Source of the DNA: Camelus bactrianus
Taxonomy: Eukaryota; Chordata; Mammalia; Artiodactyla; Camelidae
DNA length: 64,000 bases
NCBI RefSeq assembly: GCF_048773025.1
Contig: NC_133547.1
Coordinates: 9,310,001 to 9,374,000, forward strand
Direction of reading: 5' to 3'
Each line of letters begins with the position of its first letter. Position 1 is the stretch's first letter. The notes under the pieces were generated by a model, which worked only from the letters and a program-made list of their open reading frames with translations, did no database searches and had not been told where the DNA came from. Positions 46,518 through 56,812 of this stretch are shown here, piece by piece. Position numbers and translations under genes: made by a program.

Positions 46518-48334
46518 TTAATCTTGGTCGCCTTTCTCGCAGAGCAGCTGGGGACACAGGTTATGAGCCTTGCTCAGGAGGCTGTCCTTGGAGCTGTGGA
46601 GCCAGGCCTGGGTGCGGGAAACCAAGTCTTTCAGGTGGTCTTCAAAGTAAGTCTGCACAAAGCCCTGGAAGGCCCCGAGGCCCCTGTCAGGGAGGGGACA
46701 TCACAGTTGAGACCTCCAGCCACCTCCCGAAGACTTCTGCCCCATTCACGTCTTCCTCCCTCTGATCCAGGAGTCCCTGCTCTCAGCCCTTATCCTCCAG
46801 CCCTCCCCAACCCCACCCCCTCCTGCTCCCTGGAGTTCGCCTGCTTCTCCTCCCTCAGACCCTGGAGCCCAGGCCCCCAGCCCCTCCTCCCTCAGACCCA
46901 GATCCCCGGCCCCTCCTCTGTCAGACCCAGGAGTCCAGCCCCCAAGCCTCCTTCTGCACACACTCACCAGAACCACGGCCACCTCTCTCTGGGTCTGGTC
47001 ACCAGCGGCTCCATCCACTCCTTCACCTTGCCGGGAACCAGGCTCCAGGAACTACTCGAGGTCTCTGGTGGGGGGCTCGGGGATGCCCCGGTCGCTTCTT
47101 GCTGGCCTACTGGATGGGACAAGAGGGCAGTGTGGGACAGCTGGGCCCCAGCACCCTCCCACCTCCCTTTCCCTCTATGCTCACTGTCACTGACACTCCT
47201 GTGGTCCCTTGCCAGTCCTCTCACCGCTTTATATGTCCCTCTGACCACTAGCCCTGCTTCTGCCATCGGTCATCACCTTTCAGCCTCTGTGCCCGAGACC
47301 CTGGCCCCGTCCCCTCCTTGTCTGCCTGTGATGTTCTGAGTCTGTACCATCTCCTCTCTGCCCCCTCGCCCCCTCCTGATGCCTCCCTCACTGCCTGATC
47401 TTGCTGCCCGCTCAGCTCTCCTGTGACCCCCACACGGTCTGAGCTACCGCTGCAGGCAGTGAGGGAGAGCACAGGAGGACTTCCTGCCCGCAGGGATGGA
47501 GGTGAGCAAGGCCATGTGTCGGGCTGCTGGGCCAGGGGTTCTGCCAGGAATCGCACACACCTGTCTGTCCAGCACTCACGCACCCGGGCAAAGCCTCACC
47601 CACAGAGACCAGCCATCACAGGGGTGCATGTGTACACACATGTACAGAGGCATCTATGTGATCTCTGGTGTACCCTCAGCTAATGACTTAACCTCTTCAA
47701 GACTCAGTTTCCCCTTCTATAGGATGGGTTGATAGGACCTACCTCATAGAGTTATTGTGAGTGTTCAGAGTTACCAATTATAAGGCACTTGGGCTGGTTT
47801 CATGCATGTCGTAGGCACTATATAAGTGTTAACATTTTATTTTTATTTTATTTTTTTAAGTGGAGGTACTGGGGATTGAACCCAGGACCTCGTGCCTCCT
47901 AAGCATGTGCTCTACCCCTGAGCTGTACCCTACATTTTAAACGTATTTGCAGAACCCAGACATGCTCACATCCCAATACACACAGACACCCTTCCATGTG
48001 TCCAGACCCTAAAATCTTTTGCATAAATACCCCATAAAGACTCACATGTGTACACACGGATACACATGCATGTTCATGGACACACGTTTCCCACAACTGC
48101 ATTCTCTTCCGCTCACACACACAAGTGCATGTTCATGACCCCCAGCATCTGAACTGACACTGCAAGTGTACCCTTTGCACACACTGTCTCCCATGACACC
48201 CATTCCCAGACGCATCTGTTGCTATGGGGTCCCCACAACCCGCCAACTGGCTCCTCACCCACAACACAGGCCAGGACCAGAATGCAGAAGCAGAGGGGGT
48301 GCTGGGCCCAGGACCTGTGTCCAGAGAACGACAT
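46518..48334 (-). CDS. APOC4: APOC4, apolipoprotein C-IV, complete
   Basis: ApoC-IV is a minor liver apolipoprotein of VLDL. Coding exons 48259-48334, 46968-47109 and 46518-46683 join in frame to 127 aa, the human length. A signal peptide with core [14 protein letters not shown] is followed by a Ser/Pro-rich stretch ([14 protein letters not shown]). Next comes the conserved [11 protein letters not shown] helix, then [14 protein letters not shown] and [18 protein letters not shown], matching the human order. Human apoC-IV has an N-glycosylation sequon (NRT) in the middle helix; here the same place reads VTRPRE, with no sequon. The gene is the first lipid gene downstream of the hepatic control region. 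In human, APOC4-APOC2 read-through transcripts are known. Confidence 0.96.
46740..46950. repeat. Degenerate minisatellite in APOC4 intron 2
   Basis: At least four diverged units of the type ctccctcagacccaggagtc followed by cagcccc-rich runs lie between APOC4 exons 2 and 3. Confidence 0.65.
47840..47931 (-). repeat. Vic-1 type SINE with 8-bp target duplication
   Basis: This reverse SINE (ggggattgaacccaggacct, ctctacccctgagctgtacc) lies between acatttta at 47832-47839 and 47932-47939. It was inserted at the 3' end of a MIR copy (about 47640-47830) in APOC4 intron 1. Confidence 0.9.
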
Positions 48335-49424
48335 TTCTGGGGGCTCTGTCCCTCTGTCCCTCTGTGCTCAGCACTCCAGGTTGGGGGAGGGGGCAGCTGC
48401 ACTGAGCAGAGCCCTCCCCTGGCCACCTCCGCCCGCCCCTTGGCAGGGACATCAGAGAGAGGGGGGCCCAGGTGACAGTGACAGTCAGAGGCCATGCTCT
48501 CCCCTGCTGGTCTCCTTCCTTCCTCCTTCCTACTCTCCCAGCACCCTAACCTGACTGGGGAAGGCAGAAGGCTCTTTGGCCTTCTGGGCTGAGCTGGATT
48601 CAAATCCTGATCCCACTTCATGTGACAGCCTTGCTTTTAGGCCTCAGCTTCCTCCTCTGTAAAATGGGCCCACAATCCATATTTTTTTTTTTTTTTTAGG
48701 ACGTTAATTGAATGATGTGATTACAAAAGAAGTTCTCAACATGGACCCTGGTAATTTAGGTGCTCAAAGATCGCAGCTTTTTGTTATTGTTTCTTCTGTC
48801 TCTACGATCCCTTGGCCACTGGGCTACAGGTCCAGACACGTCTTCACCACGTGACCTGGGCAAAAAGACTCTTTCATCTGGGCTCAATGTTTTCATTTGT
48901 AAAATGGGGCTGGTAACAAGCGTAACAGAGTTCAAGTGAAGGCTGGGTGACACCCTGTGAAGGAAAGCTCCAGGCCCACATAGTAGGAGGTTGCCAACAT
49001 CAGGGTCAGGCCAACTACCAGACAGAATAAAAATGAGTCTTTTTCTCCTAGAGGACCCAGCCATAAGCCAGGGTGCATAGTTTAGCCAGGGGACCATGGG
49101 CCAGATTCCTTGGTCTCAGGTTACAAGATAAAACACACCCAATGACATTTGAATTTCTGATAAGTAATGAGTATTTTTTAGTATAAATATGTCCCATGCA
49201 ATATTTAGGAATTACACTAAAAATTATTTCTTGTGTATCTGAAATCCCGCCAGGCATCCTGTCTTTTCAGGTGGTGAATCTGACAACCCCTCCTTGGCCA
49301 CAACCTGGGCGACCGTACAGAATGGATCCAGCAGAATGCTGTCCATTCCAGTGGCCCCAGCGTGGGCTCTGGCATACAGTAGGTGCTCAATGAATGTTTC
49401 CTGGAGTTCCTCACCGACAATAAT

Positions 49425-49770
49425 CAGCAAAATAAAACCTCCAGGAGTTTCTGTTTGGAATGATGAAAACGTTCCAGAAATGGGTAGTGATGATGGTTGC
49501 ACGAGATTGTGAATGTACTTAATGCCAGTGAACCTTACACCTAAAAATGGTTAAAATGAGGGGGGAGGGTATAGCTCATTGGTAGAGTGCGTGCTTAGCA
49601 TATACAGGGTCCTAGATTCCATCCCCAGTACCTCCTCCAAATTTAAATAAATAAATAAACCTAATTACCTCCCTCCCCACCAAAAAATAAATAAATAAAT
49701 AAATAAAAATTTTTTAAAAATTAAAAAATGGTAAAATTTATGTTATGTATTTTACCATAATAAAAAAGGA
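49425..49770 (+). repeat. Old L1 3' end split by a Vic-1 SINE
   Basis: L1MB-type 3' UTR text runs at about 49455-49557 (tgtgaatgtacttaatgcca, aaaaatggttaaaat) and resumes at about 49728 (aatggtaaaatttatgttat). A forward Vic-1 SINE at about 49559-49725 (gggtatagctcattggtaga) with an AATA-rich tail lies between. Confidence 0.8.
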
Positions 49771-49799
49771 AAAAGAAAAACCCCACCTTGCATGGTGTT

Positions 49800-50220
49800 A
49801 TGAGAAGCAGCGTGGTGTTGGGTTCAGAGTCTGGATCTACCTCCTTCCTACTGTGTGACCTGGTATCCCTTGCTTAATGTCTCTGGGCCTGTTTCTCCAT
49901 CCAGGAACCAGAGTCATGGACTAGGTACCTACCCAGGAGAGTAAAGCAGATCGTATGTAAAGCACGCAGTGAGCCACACCAGACACGGTGCGAAGTGCCT
50001 CTGTCAACCCCAGCTGCTGTTTATAAAGCCTGTGTTCCCTGAGCTCTCACCACGCATCAGGCGCCCCGGCAGGGCCTTAGTGCATTAACTCATTGAATTA
50101 ACTTGCTCCAGCCCTATGAAGTGGGCATCTTTTTCATTCCCATTTTACAGATGAAGAAACTGAGGCTGTAGGCGGTGGGGCTTCCCAGCCAGCAAGTGGT
50201 GAATTTGAATCCAGCTTTTT
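49800..50220. repeat. MIR pair next to the hepatic control region
   Basis: A forward MIR lies at about 49800-49990 (ctactgtgtgacctggtatc, gtctctgggcctgtttctcc). A reverse MIR lies at about 50030-50220 (cccattttacagatgaagaa, actgaggctgtaggc). It abuts the 3' border of the enhancer homology. Confidence 0.65.
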
Positions 50221-50585
50221 CACACTACAGCCAAGCCAGGACAACCGCCCTCACCTCCCGACTGGATCCTACAGGGCAAGAGAGAGGCTGAAGCAGGGCC
50301 AGGGTTGGGGGAGGTGGGGGGAAGAGGAGGGAAGGTCACTGACCCTGCCCCAGCTCCAAGGTCAGCATGAGCTGTTTGCTGTTTGCAATGTTTGCTCATC
50401 TCTGTTATCCAGGGCAGGAACAGGCTGAAGGTCATTCAGGATGGACCTCAGAGGCAGCTCAAAAACAACTCCAGGTGGTGGGTGGGGGCAGAGAGGTCAC
50501 AAGGAGGGGGTTGGGGGTGGGAGCAGTGGGGTCTGAGACCCCAGCGTGTGTGTCTGGAGCCAGAGAGCATCTCTGAGCCCACACC
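50221..50585 (-). promoter_or_regulatory. Hepatic control region (HCR) of the APOE cluster
   Basis: This is the known shared liver enhancer for APOE, APOC1, APOC4 and APOC2. Read on the minus strand it follows the human HCR-1 core as I remember it. In order these are: a GGCTCAGAG start, GAGCTGCCTCTGAGGTCCA, GACCTTCAGCCTGTTC, GCAAACATTGCAAACAGC (50371-50395, FOXA and C/EBP type sites), TGCTGACCTTGGAGCTGGGG, an inverted-repeat nuclear receptor site, and GGTTGTCCTGGCTTGGCTGT at the end. A single copy is present, between APOC1 and APOC4. Human has two, from a primate duplication. Confidence 0.9.
50333..50345. promoter_or_regulatory. IR-1 nuclear receptor site in the HCR
   Basis: AGGTCA-c-TGACCC is an almost perfect inverted repeat with one-base spacing, the classic FXR/RXR arrangement. 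FXR action through IR-1 sites in the human HCRs, raising APOC2, is established. Use of this copy is inferred. Confidence 0.65.
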
Positions 50586-50829
50586 TCTGTGTCTGCAAGA
50601 TCATCAGACTCCCAAATCAATCTTGCTTTTCACACCAGGGTCCCTGTCCCAGTCCAGACCCCATCCCCTCTCCCCTGAGTCCCTGTACCCACCTCCCTTC
50701 TGGCATCCCTCGACACTCCCCTCCCTTGCTGCTCTGGGTTGTCAGGGAAGTCTGGGGTGGAAGAGAGGTTGGAATGTCCCCTTCTTCATCTCTTCTTTCT
50801 GCCTTTGTCTGGAAGATTTCCATTCATTC

Positions 50830-51198
50830 ATTTTTTTTTTTAAATTGAGATTTGCACATACCATAATAGTCACCCTTTTAAGATGCACAATTCAATGATT
50901 TTTGATCTATTTGCTAAGTTTTTAGCCATCACCACTATCTAATTCCAGAACATTTCATCATCCCAAAAGGAAACCCCACACCCCCTGGCACTTACTCCCA
51001 GCCCCTTCTCCACAGCAAGGCAACCACTAATCTGCTTTCTGTCTCCCAGTTCTGGACATTGCTTGTGAATAGAATCGTATAATATACGGTCTTTTGTGAC
51101 TGGCTTCTTTCACTTCATTTTTATGGTTCATCTATGTTGTAGCATGTGTCCGTGCTCTGTTCCTTTTTATGGCTGAAAAATATTCCACTGTGTGTGTG

Positions 51199-51230
<32 letters not shown>

Positions 51231-51300
51231 ATGGTCACACATACACTATGGATTTATCTATCCATTCATCAATTGATGGGTATTTTGAGGGGGCTATCTT
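50830..51300 (-). repeat. Old L1 fragment with TG/TA/CA microsatellite
   Basis: The text attgagatttgcacatacca...aaccactaatctgctttctg...gaaaaatattccactg and tatctatccattcatcaatt is reverse-oriented ancient L1. A (TG)n(TA)n(CA)n tract is embedded at about 51188-51232. Confidence 0.65.
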
Positions 51301-51307
51301 CTACTTT

Positions 51308-51437
51308 TTTTTTAGTTTTTTTGGTGGGGGTAATTAGGCTTATTTATTTATTTATTTAATGGAGGCACTGGGGATTGAACCCAGGACCTCATGCACGCTG
51401 AGCATGCACTCTACCGCTGAGCTATGTCCTCCCTCAA
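51308..51437 (-). repeat. Vic-1 type SINE
   Basis: Reverse-oriented SINE (ggggattgaacccaggacct, ctctaccgctgagctatgtc) with a TTTA-repeat tail at the left. It is adjacent to the old L1 fragment, about 0.3 kb past the APOC1 relic. Confidence 0.88.
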
Positions 51438-51740
51438 GTTTCTTAGGAGGATTCTTTTAAGATGATGAAGTTCAAAGTCCTCAACACAGAGCAAGTAGAC
51501 AATACTCAATCCATTTGTGTCCTTGCTGCCCTTCCCCAAAGGCACAGCCCCCACCCTGTCAAATAGCCCTGGCCACGCAGCAAAGAAGCACTCAGAATTC
51601 TCTCTATAATTTTAATTGTTTGGTGGGCGGGGGTGATATGGCACTTCATGGAGTCATCCATCCAGAGTCCACGGTGTGCGAAACTTTAGAGAGCCCTCCC
51701 AGAGCACAGACCCAGAGGAGAGAGGTGGCCCTCCTGGTGC

Positions 51741-53641
51741 TCAGGAGGTTCTTTTTTTCTGAAATACCTGCTTGACTTGGAGGATGATTTTCGAAAACCA
51801 GTTTCTATAGAGAGAAGTGGAGCAGGGATGATGGTGTTTTGCCTCTTTGCGGGATGCCCAAATCCTCCCCCATACCTGACTGCCTGATTATCCCCTTCCC
51901 CCAAGAAAACCGCAGGGTGGACCCTGTCTGTGGGATTAGGAGGAGCCCTAGGCTGGGTGCCCCAACTTCTGTGCCTGTTTCCCAGATGAGCACCTTGAAG
52001 TCACAACTCCTCACCCTGGCCTGGCTTTCAAGGCTTGCCATCTCTTGCTACCAAGCCTGCTCTCACCCTAGCTGTCCCCTACTTCCTCAAGGGCAATTTC
52101 CAGTCTCCCAGTCCTTGATTGGGTTGTTTCCTTGCCTGGAATGCGTCCCTCTCCTTTAGGTACTTTATGTACTCCTGTCTCAGGGCCTTTGCACTCACCC
52201 TCCCAGGGCAACAAGCTGCCCTTGGCCTGGCTGGATTTTCCTAATCATTAAGATCTGAATTGAAAGTGTCATCTTTTCCAAGATCCAGTCACCAAGTCTG
52301 CAAAAGCCCCTAGTCCATCCTGCCTTGTTTACACCTGCCCTGTTTATTGTCCTCTCAGTATATGGATCTAGCTGGACTAATTTCTTGAAAATATACGGGT
52401 TTATAGTGTGTTCTCTCCTCCTTCCTCTCTCCCCTGCAGAATGTCAGCTCCCCATGAGCTGGGACTTTATCCTGTTCATTTCTGTCATTCCCCACCTTGG
52501 AACAGTTCCTGGCAGTTAGCGGATGCTCCATAATATTCAGTCATGAATGATCCTCTAACTCAACAGCTAACTTCCAGTTGAATGTATTGAGTATTTACCA
52601 GATGTCAGGCACTACGAAGTTCCTCTAGTTTATTTCCCCTCAGAGCACCTATTTTACAGATGAGAAAACTGAGGCACATGATCACACAGGTAGCCGTGGG
52701 TCTTTGCCAGCCTGAGGACACAGGTCTGCCTGTGGACCGTGACTCCCATGCTTGGGTTTTTCACCACCACCCAGGACCATCTCTACACTGTGTCTGAATG
52801 GGAGTCAGGGAACCTGTCCCCCATGTCTGAGCACCCTGAGATCTAAGGACCAGCCGTGTGACCACAGGGACTTTGTCAGCCTCTCCTGACTTTAGTTATC
52901 CCAATGTGTAAGTCCACACACCTCAGCCTTTCCTTACCCTGGAGAGGGTCCTTATGCAGCCTTCAGAGGAACTTTGCTGTTTTTGATGGTGCCAACGACA
53001 CCCTAAGTCATCTCGTGGGGTTTTCCAAACTTTGCCAGCTTTCTGAGGATCGGGATGTGGTCCAAAAAGCTGATGAGGCCTGGGCAGGGGCTGGGCCTGC
53101 CCAGAAAAGGGACACGGGTACAAAACCTTCAGTATTGGGAGCCCTTGGGATGAGATTCTGGGGATGGGAAAGGAGACCTTTGAATGTGATTCTTTGGGGT
53201 CATGGTGTTAGAATGCAGGAGACGGTACTGGAGGCACCAGATAGGGCTTGAAAGATGCTGAGAATTAACTTACTCAGCACTGGACCAGTTCCCCAGCCCT
53301 TTCCAGGAGGTAAAAGCAAGACAGCCAATCCCAGAGGGCTAGAATGAACACGTCATCGGTTACTAGGGCTCCCCTGGGCAGACTGACACACACTGGACCT
53401 GGCTTTAGAGAACTCTGAGACATTACTGGGAGGGTGGAAGTGAGGGCGACTGGTGGACTATGTGGGAACCAGGGTACAGAAGGGACCCCAGAGTTCTCAA
53501 GGGTCCTCTAAGCCCGCATCCCAGGCCCAAGGTAGCCTCACCTTCCCAAATCTCAAACTCTCAGTCTCCCTTCCCATTTTCACCTTCCAAAACCATGCAG
53601 AGAGCCACCAGCAGGACCGGGAGTGACAGAATTAGCCTTAG
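51741..53641 (-). pseudogene. APOC1: APOC1 (apolipoprotein C-I) pseudogene
   Basis: Three coding-exon remains sit in the APOC1 position and order. Exon 2 (53584-53641) reads RLILSLPVLLVALCMVLE plus G, the dog/human apoC-I signal peptide at the exact family length, but the initiator ATG place holds CTA and no upstream in-frame ATG is seen. Exon 3 (about 52955-53096) begins PAPAQASSA, then the apoC-I match continues in another frame as LDHIPILRKLAKFGK. An in-frame TAG follows where KARE-like residues belong, then TIKNSKVPLK. No usable donor lies at the expected exon end. Exon 4 (51741-51804) still reads NWFSKIILQVKQVFQ and ends in TGA. ApoC-I normally inhibits CETP and activates LCAT. At least three independent defects make this a probable unitary pseudogene. 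A functional copy elsewhere cannot be ruled out from this window. Confidence 0.85.
51985..52560 (+). repeat. L2 fragment in the APOC1 relic
   Basis: A long L2 3' copy: ctcaccctggcctggctttc, cttgcctggaatgcgtccct, cagggcctttgcactcaccc, cagctccccatgagctggga, ggcagttagcggatgctcca. It lies between exons 3 and 4 of the APOC1 relic. Confidence 0.7.
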
Positions 53642-54150
53642 GTTGGGGTGGGGCCAGAGCAGCACTCTCAAATTTCCTTCTGGGCTCTGAGGACAGCACA
53701 GGTGACAGGACCTAGCCTGGCCCGGGGCCTTTTTGATGGCGGGGGAGTCAGGTAAGGTCAGTCTTCCTCCCCTTAAGCCTCACCTGCCTCCCTGTACCCA
53801 CCTACCTCCTCCTCCCCACCCCTCCCTGGTGGCGGTGGGGATCAGGTGGGACATAGGCCTGAACACTTAGGCCAAAAGCATCTTGCTGTACAGTACCTGC
53901 ACCTCCAAAGTTCCCTGAATGTTGGGGACCTCAGGCTGCCATGGTGTCTTCCCCATTCAGGGGACAGCCTTCTCCCTCTCCCTGTGGCCATGATCCCTTA
54001 GAGAGCTCTCCTGCTTAAGACCCTTCTCCCAGCCTCAGGGGGTCTCTCAGTAAGTCTCTCAATAACTGAGTAACTAATTCACACTGTGTCCCCAGGCCAC
54101 CTCTATCATCCCCTCCCCCTTCTTAACAGGCCCCTTCAGCTCAAATAACT

Positions 54151-54237
54151 TTTTTTTTAATGGAGCTACTGAGGATAAAACCCAGGACCTTGTGCATGCT
54201 AAGCATGTACTCTACCACTGAGCTATTACCTGCCTGC
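54151..54237 (-). repeat. Vic-1 type SINE with 11-bp target duplication
   Basis: Reverse-oriented SINE (aaacccaggaccttgtgcat, tactctaccactgagctatt) between exact copies of ctcaaataact at 54140-54150 and 54238-54248. Confidence 0.9.
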
Positions 54238-54459
54238 CTCAAATAACTCATACTCAGGACTCAGGGGTCATACAGTCTGCCTCCACACATTTACCTATCT
54301 CACGCCACCTCCAGTCACTTTCAGACTAGCCCTTCTATTCCCCCATCTTTCTGCATCTGGAAGACTCCTAGGCCTCCCTGGATACTCTCTGGGGTCTTAA
54401 TTTCACAGCCCCCGATCTCCATTTTGGAGAGGGTCTCTTCAACTTGTCAAAAAGTGCAT

Positions 54460-54592
54460 GGAGGGAGGGTAGAGCTCAGTGACAGAGCGCATGCTTAGCA
54501 TGCATGAGGTCCTGGGTTCAATCCCCAGTACCTCCATTAAAATAATCAATCAATCAATCAATCTAATTACCACCCCCTCCCCCGCCCAAAAG
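54460..54592 (+). repeat. Vic-1 type SINE
   Basis: Forward SINE (agggtagagctcagtgacag, gtcctgggttcaatccccag) with an AATC-repeat tail. Near-matching flanks aaaagtgca and aaaagtaca look like a slightly diverged target duplication. It lies about 0.2 kb from the reverse-oriented copy at 54151. Confidence 0.88.
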
Positions 54593-56692
54593 TACAAAAC
54601 CTCAGGTGCAAGGTTCACAAGTGCACCCTTCTGTCCATTCCACCAGCAGCCCCTTTCTCTCTGCTCCCCAACTCTCCAAGCCTCCAGTTTCCCTGGAAAC
54701 ACTCCATCTGCTTTTATTCACCCTCTGGGCCCCTCCTAACACCATGCACCCGCCCCTCTTCCCTTCCACCAGATCAAGCCCCCAGGGCTGCCATCCAATG
54801 CCTGCTCCCATCCTCTCAGCTGCCTTTGACTGCTAGTGATCCCTGGCAGCTGGGAGAGGGTGGCCCTGGCCCCAGACTCTATGTTGGCTGGCCTTGTGCC
54901 CCAACAACCACGTGTCCGTCTTGGGCTGAGGGGGGTGGTTGTGAGAAGGAAGCACAGACACTACCCTGGCAGGATTGCAACAGCCTTTCGGCCAGCTCAG
55001 TGCTTCCAGCCCGTCAGCCCCCAGCAGCCTTCCCAGACACCGGCTTCCTCCTCCGTGAGCCCAGTGCTTCCCACGCAACCCCTCAGATGTCTGCTTTCCC
55101 CCTCTCCACCCTCAGAACAGAATGACAACTTTGCTTTGCTGATCTGGTCCTCCACTCAGCTACAGGAGTTTCTGTTTACAGATGGGCCAACAGAGGTGCA
55201 GACCAGAACATTCGATGGCTCAGTGAGAGGTTAAGTGTCCTCTCCTTCCTTCTCCCTCATCTTCTCCCTCCCTTTGTTAGACTTTAGGCTGTCTCTCTGA
55301 GTCCCTTTGGAGTCAGCCTTCACCCCACAGCACCCTCTGCCAGCCTCTGTTCATATAGAATTCAAGATTCAGCTCTTCCAGTGGGAGAGATGGTGGACGT
55401 CTCTGCCCCCATGGACACCTGGGGAAGCAGGCTCAGAGGGCTCGGCCCTCGCTCCTGGGCACACAGTGAGTCAGCAGAAGCCCAGGTGGGACTAGGCCCC
55501 TGCCTCTGAGCCCACAGATACTTCCCCTCCTCACTCAGCCCCAAGGGTGACTCATCTGGTGGTGGAGCGGGGGGAGGGAGTCTGATTCCACAAGGGCAAG
55601 CAAAGCAGTGCCAGGGAAAGCTGGAAGGGCAGAGTGCTGGAACCAAAGCAGGCAGAGGCGGCCCTGCAGACACAAGTTCCGTCCGGCCTGTCCCTGGTGG
55701 AGGGAACCCCGCTCCCCTCCTCTGAGAACCAAGGGGGAGGGCATGGGAGGGGAGAGCACAGGTATCTCCAGGCTCCAGCCAGGCTTCTCTGAATGTCAAC
55801 TCCCTACCAGATGGCCCCGCCCTGAACACCAACGGCCCAGCTGCAGACCCTCACAGGGCATGCCTCCCTCCCTGGCCTGCTCCCAGCACCCAGCAGGCTT
55901 GTCAGTGTCGACCAGAGGCCAATGACCCAGCTCGAGGAGCAGAGGAATGAGAATGAGGGTGGGGGACAAGAAAGCAGAGCTCAGAGTGAAGGGACTCACT
56001 AATCCAGAGGGAGGGAGACAGGCCCAGGGCCCACATGCCACAAGATGGTGGCTGAGGGCAAACCCAGACAAAGAAGGGAAAAAGAAACAAACAAAACCAC
56101 CAAGCATGGCCAGGGGCAAGAGAAACCAGTGGAGGGAGAGATAAAAGACAGAGATGGAAGAAAAGAGGAAGCCAGAAAATGAAGCCTCTCCGGGAGAGCA
56201 GGACTGAGACTGAGGCCAGGAGAGGGAAGGAGGCCAAGAATCAGATAAGAGAGGGAGAAAGGGGGTGGGGAAGCGGCAATAAAAACAGTTTAATGATAAT
56301 GGTGGTGGTCTCAGGTCTTCTGAGTCATAAGGCAATGAAACCGGTATGGTGAAGCTGGGCAAACCGAGGCTCACAGAGCTTGCTTTTTTGGCCCACAGTA
56401 GTCAGGGGCAACTGCGGGATTTAACCCACGGGTGGATTTCTTCCAGAGTCCTGTTTTGGAGGCAGAATGGCCAGAGAGGCCGGGAGGAGAACGAGTAGAG
56501 ATGGAAAAAAAAAGGGAAAGACTCAGAAAGGGACAGAAGGAAGTCAAGAGTTAGAAAGAGACAAACAGACACACACAGGCCGAGGGAACAGGATAGCCGT
56601 GTGGCCAGAGTAGGGAAGGAAAGAGAAACAGGCGTGAGCTGTGAGAAATCACACAGGAACACCCAGCAGCTGCGGTGAAGCTTGATGAACTC

Positions 56693-56698
56693 TTTATT
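56693..56698 (-). terminator. APOE: APOE polyadenylation signal
   Basis: AATAAA on the minus strand, 115 bases past the APOE stop codon. It is followed by text like the human APOE 3' end (gagttcatcaagcttcaccg), so cleavage is near 56675. Confidence 0.85.
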
Positions 56699-56812
56699 AA
56701 GCTAGGGCCCACCAGGAGGACAGCTGGGTCAGGGACAGGGCCTCCCACAGGCTGGAGGGAGGCAGGGGGCACCTGGGCAGGAGTGGGGCGCCCCAGGCGG
56801 ATGCCCGGGCAC

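Larger units (their letters stand above)
53642..56660. other. APOE-APOC1 spacer
   Basis: No coding exon was found. Two Vic-1 SINEs lie at 54151-54237 and about 54460-54592. The stretch at 54.6-56.6 kb is largely free of repeats I recognise. Its position matches that of the human macrophage/adipose multienhancer ME.1, which lies between APOE and APOC1, but I could not confirm homology by eye. Confidence 0.55.

Noticed and set aside
46422-47339. 305-codon plus-strand open frame opposite APOC4
   Set aside because: It runs through APOC4 exons, the minisatellite and introns on the other strand, with low-complexity composition. No gene is known there in other mammals.
51188-51232. TG/TA/CA run considered as a special structure
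   Set aside because: Ordinary microsatellite grown inside an old L1 fragment.
52923-53123. 66-codon minus-strand open frame over the APOC1 exon 3 relic
   Set aside because: It uses a frame that does not match apoC-I. The apoC-I match is in other frames and is disrupted.
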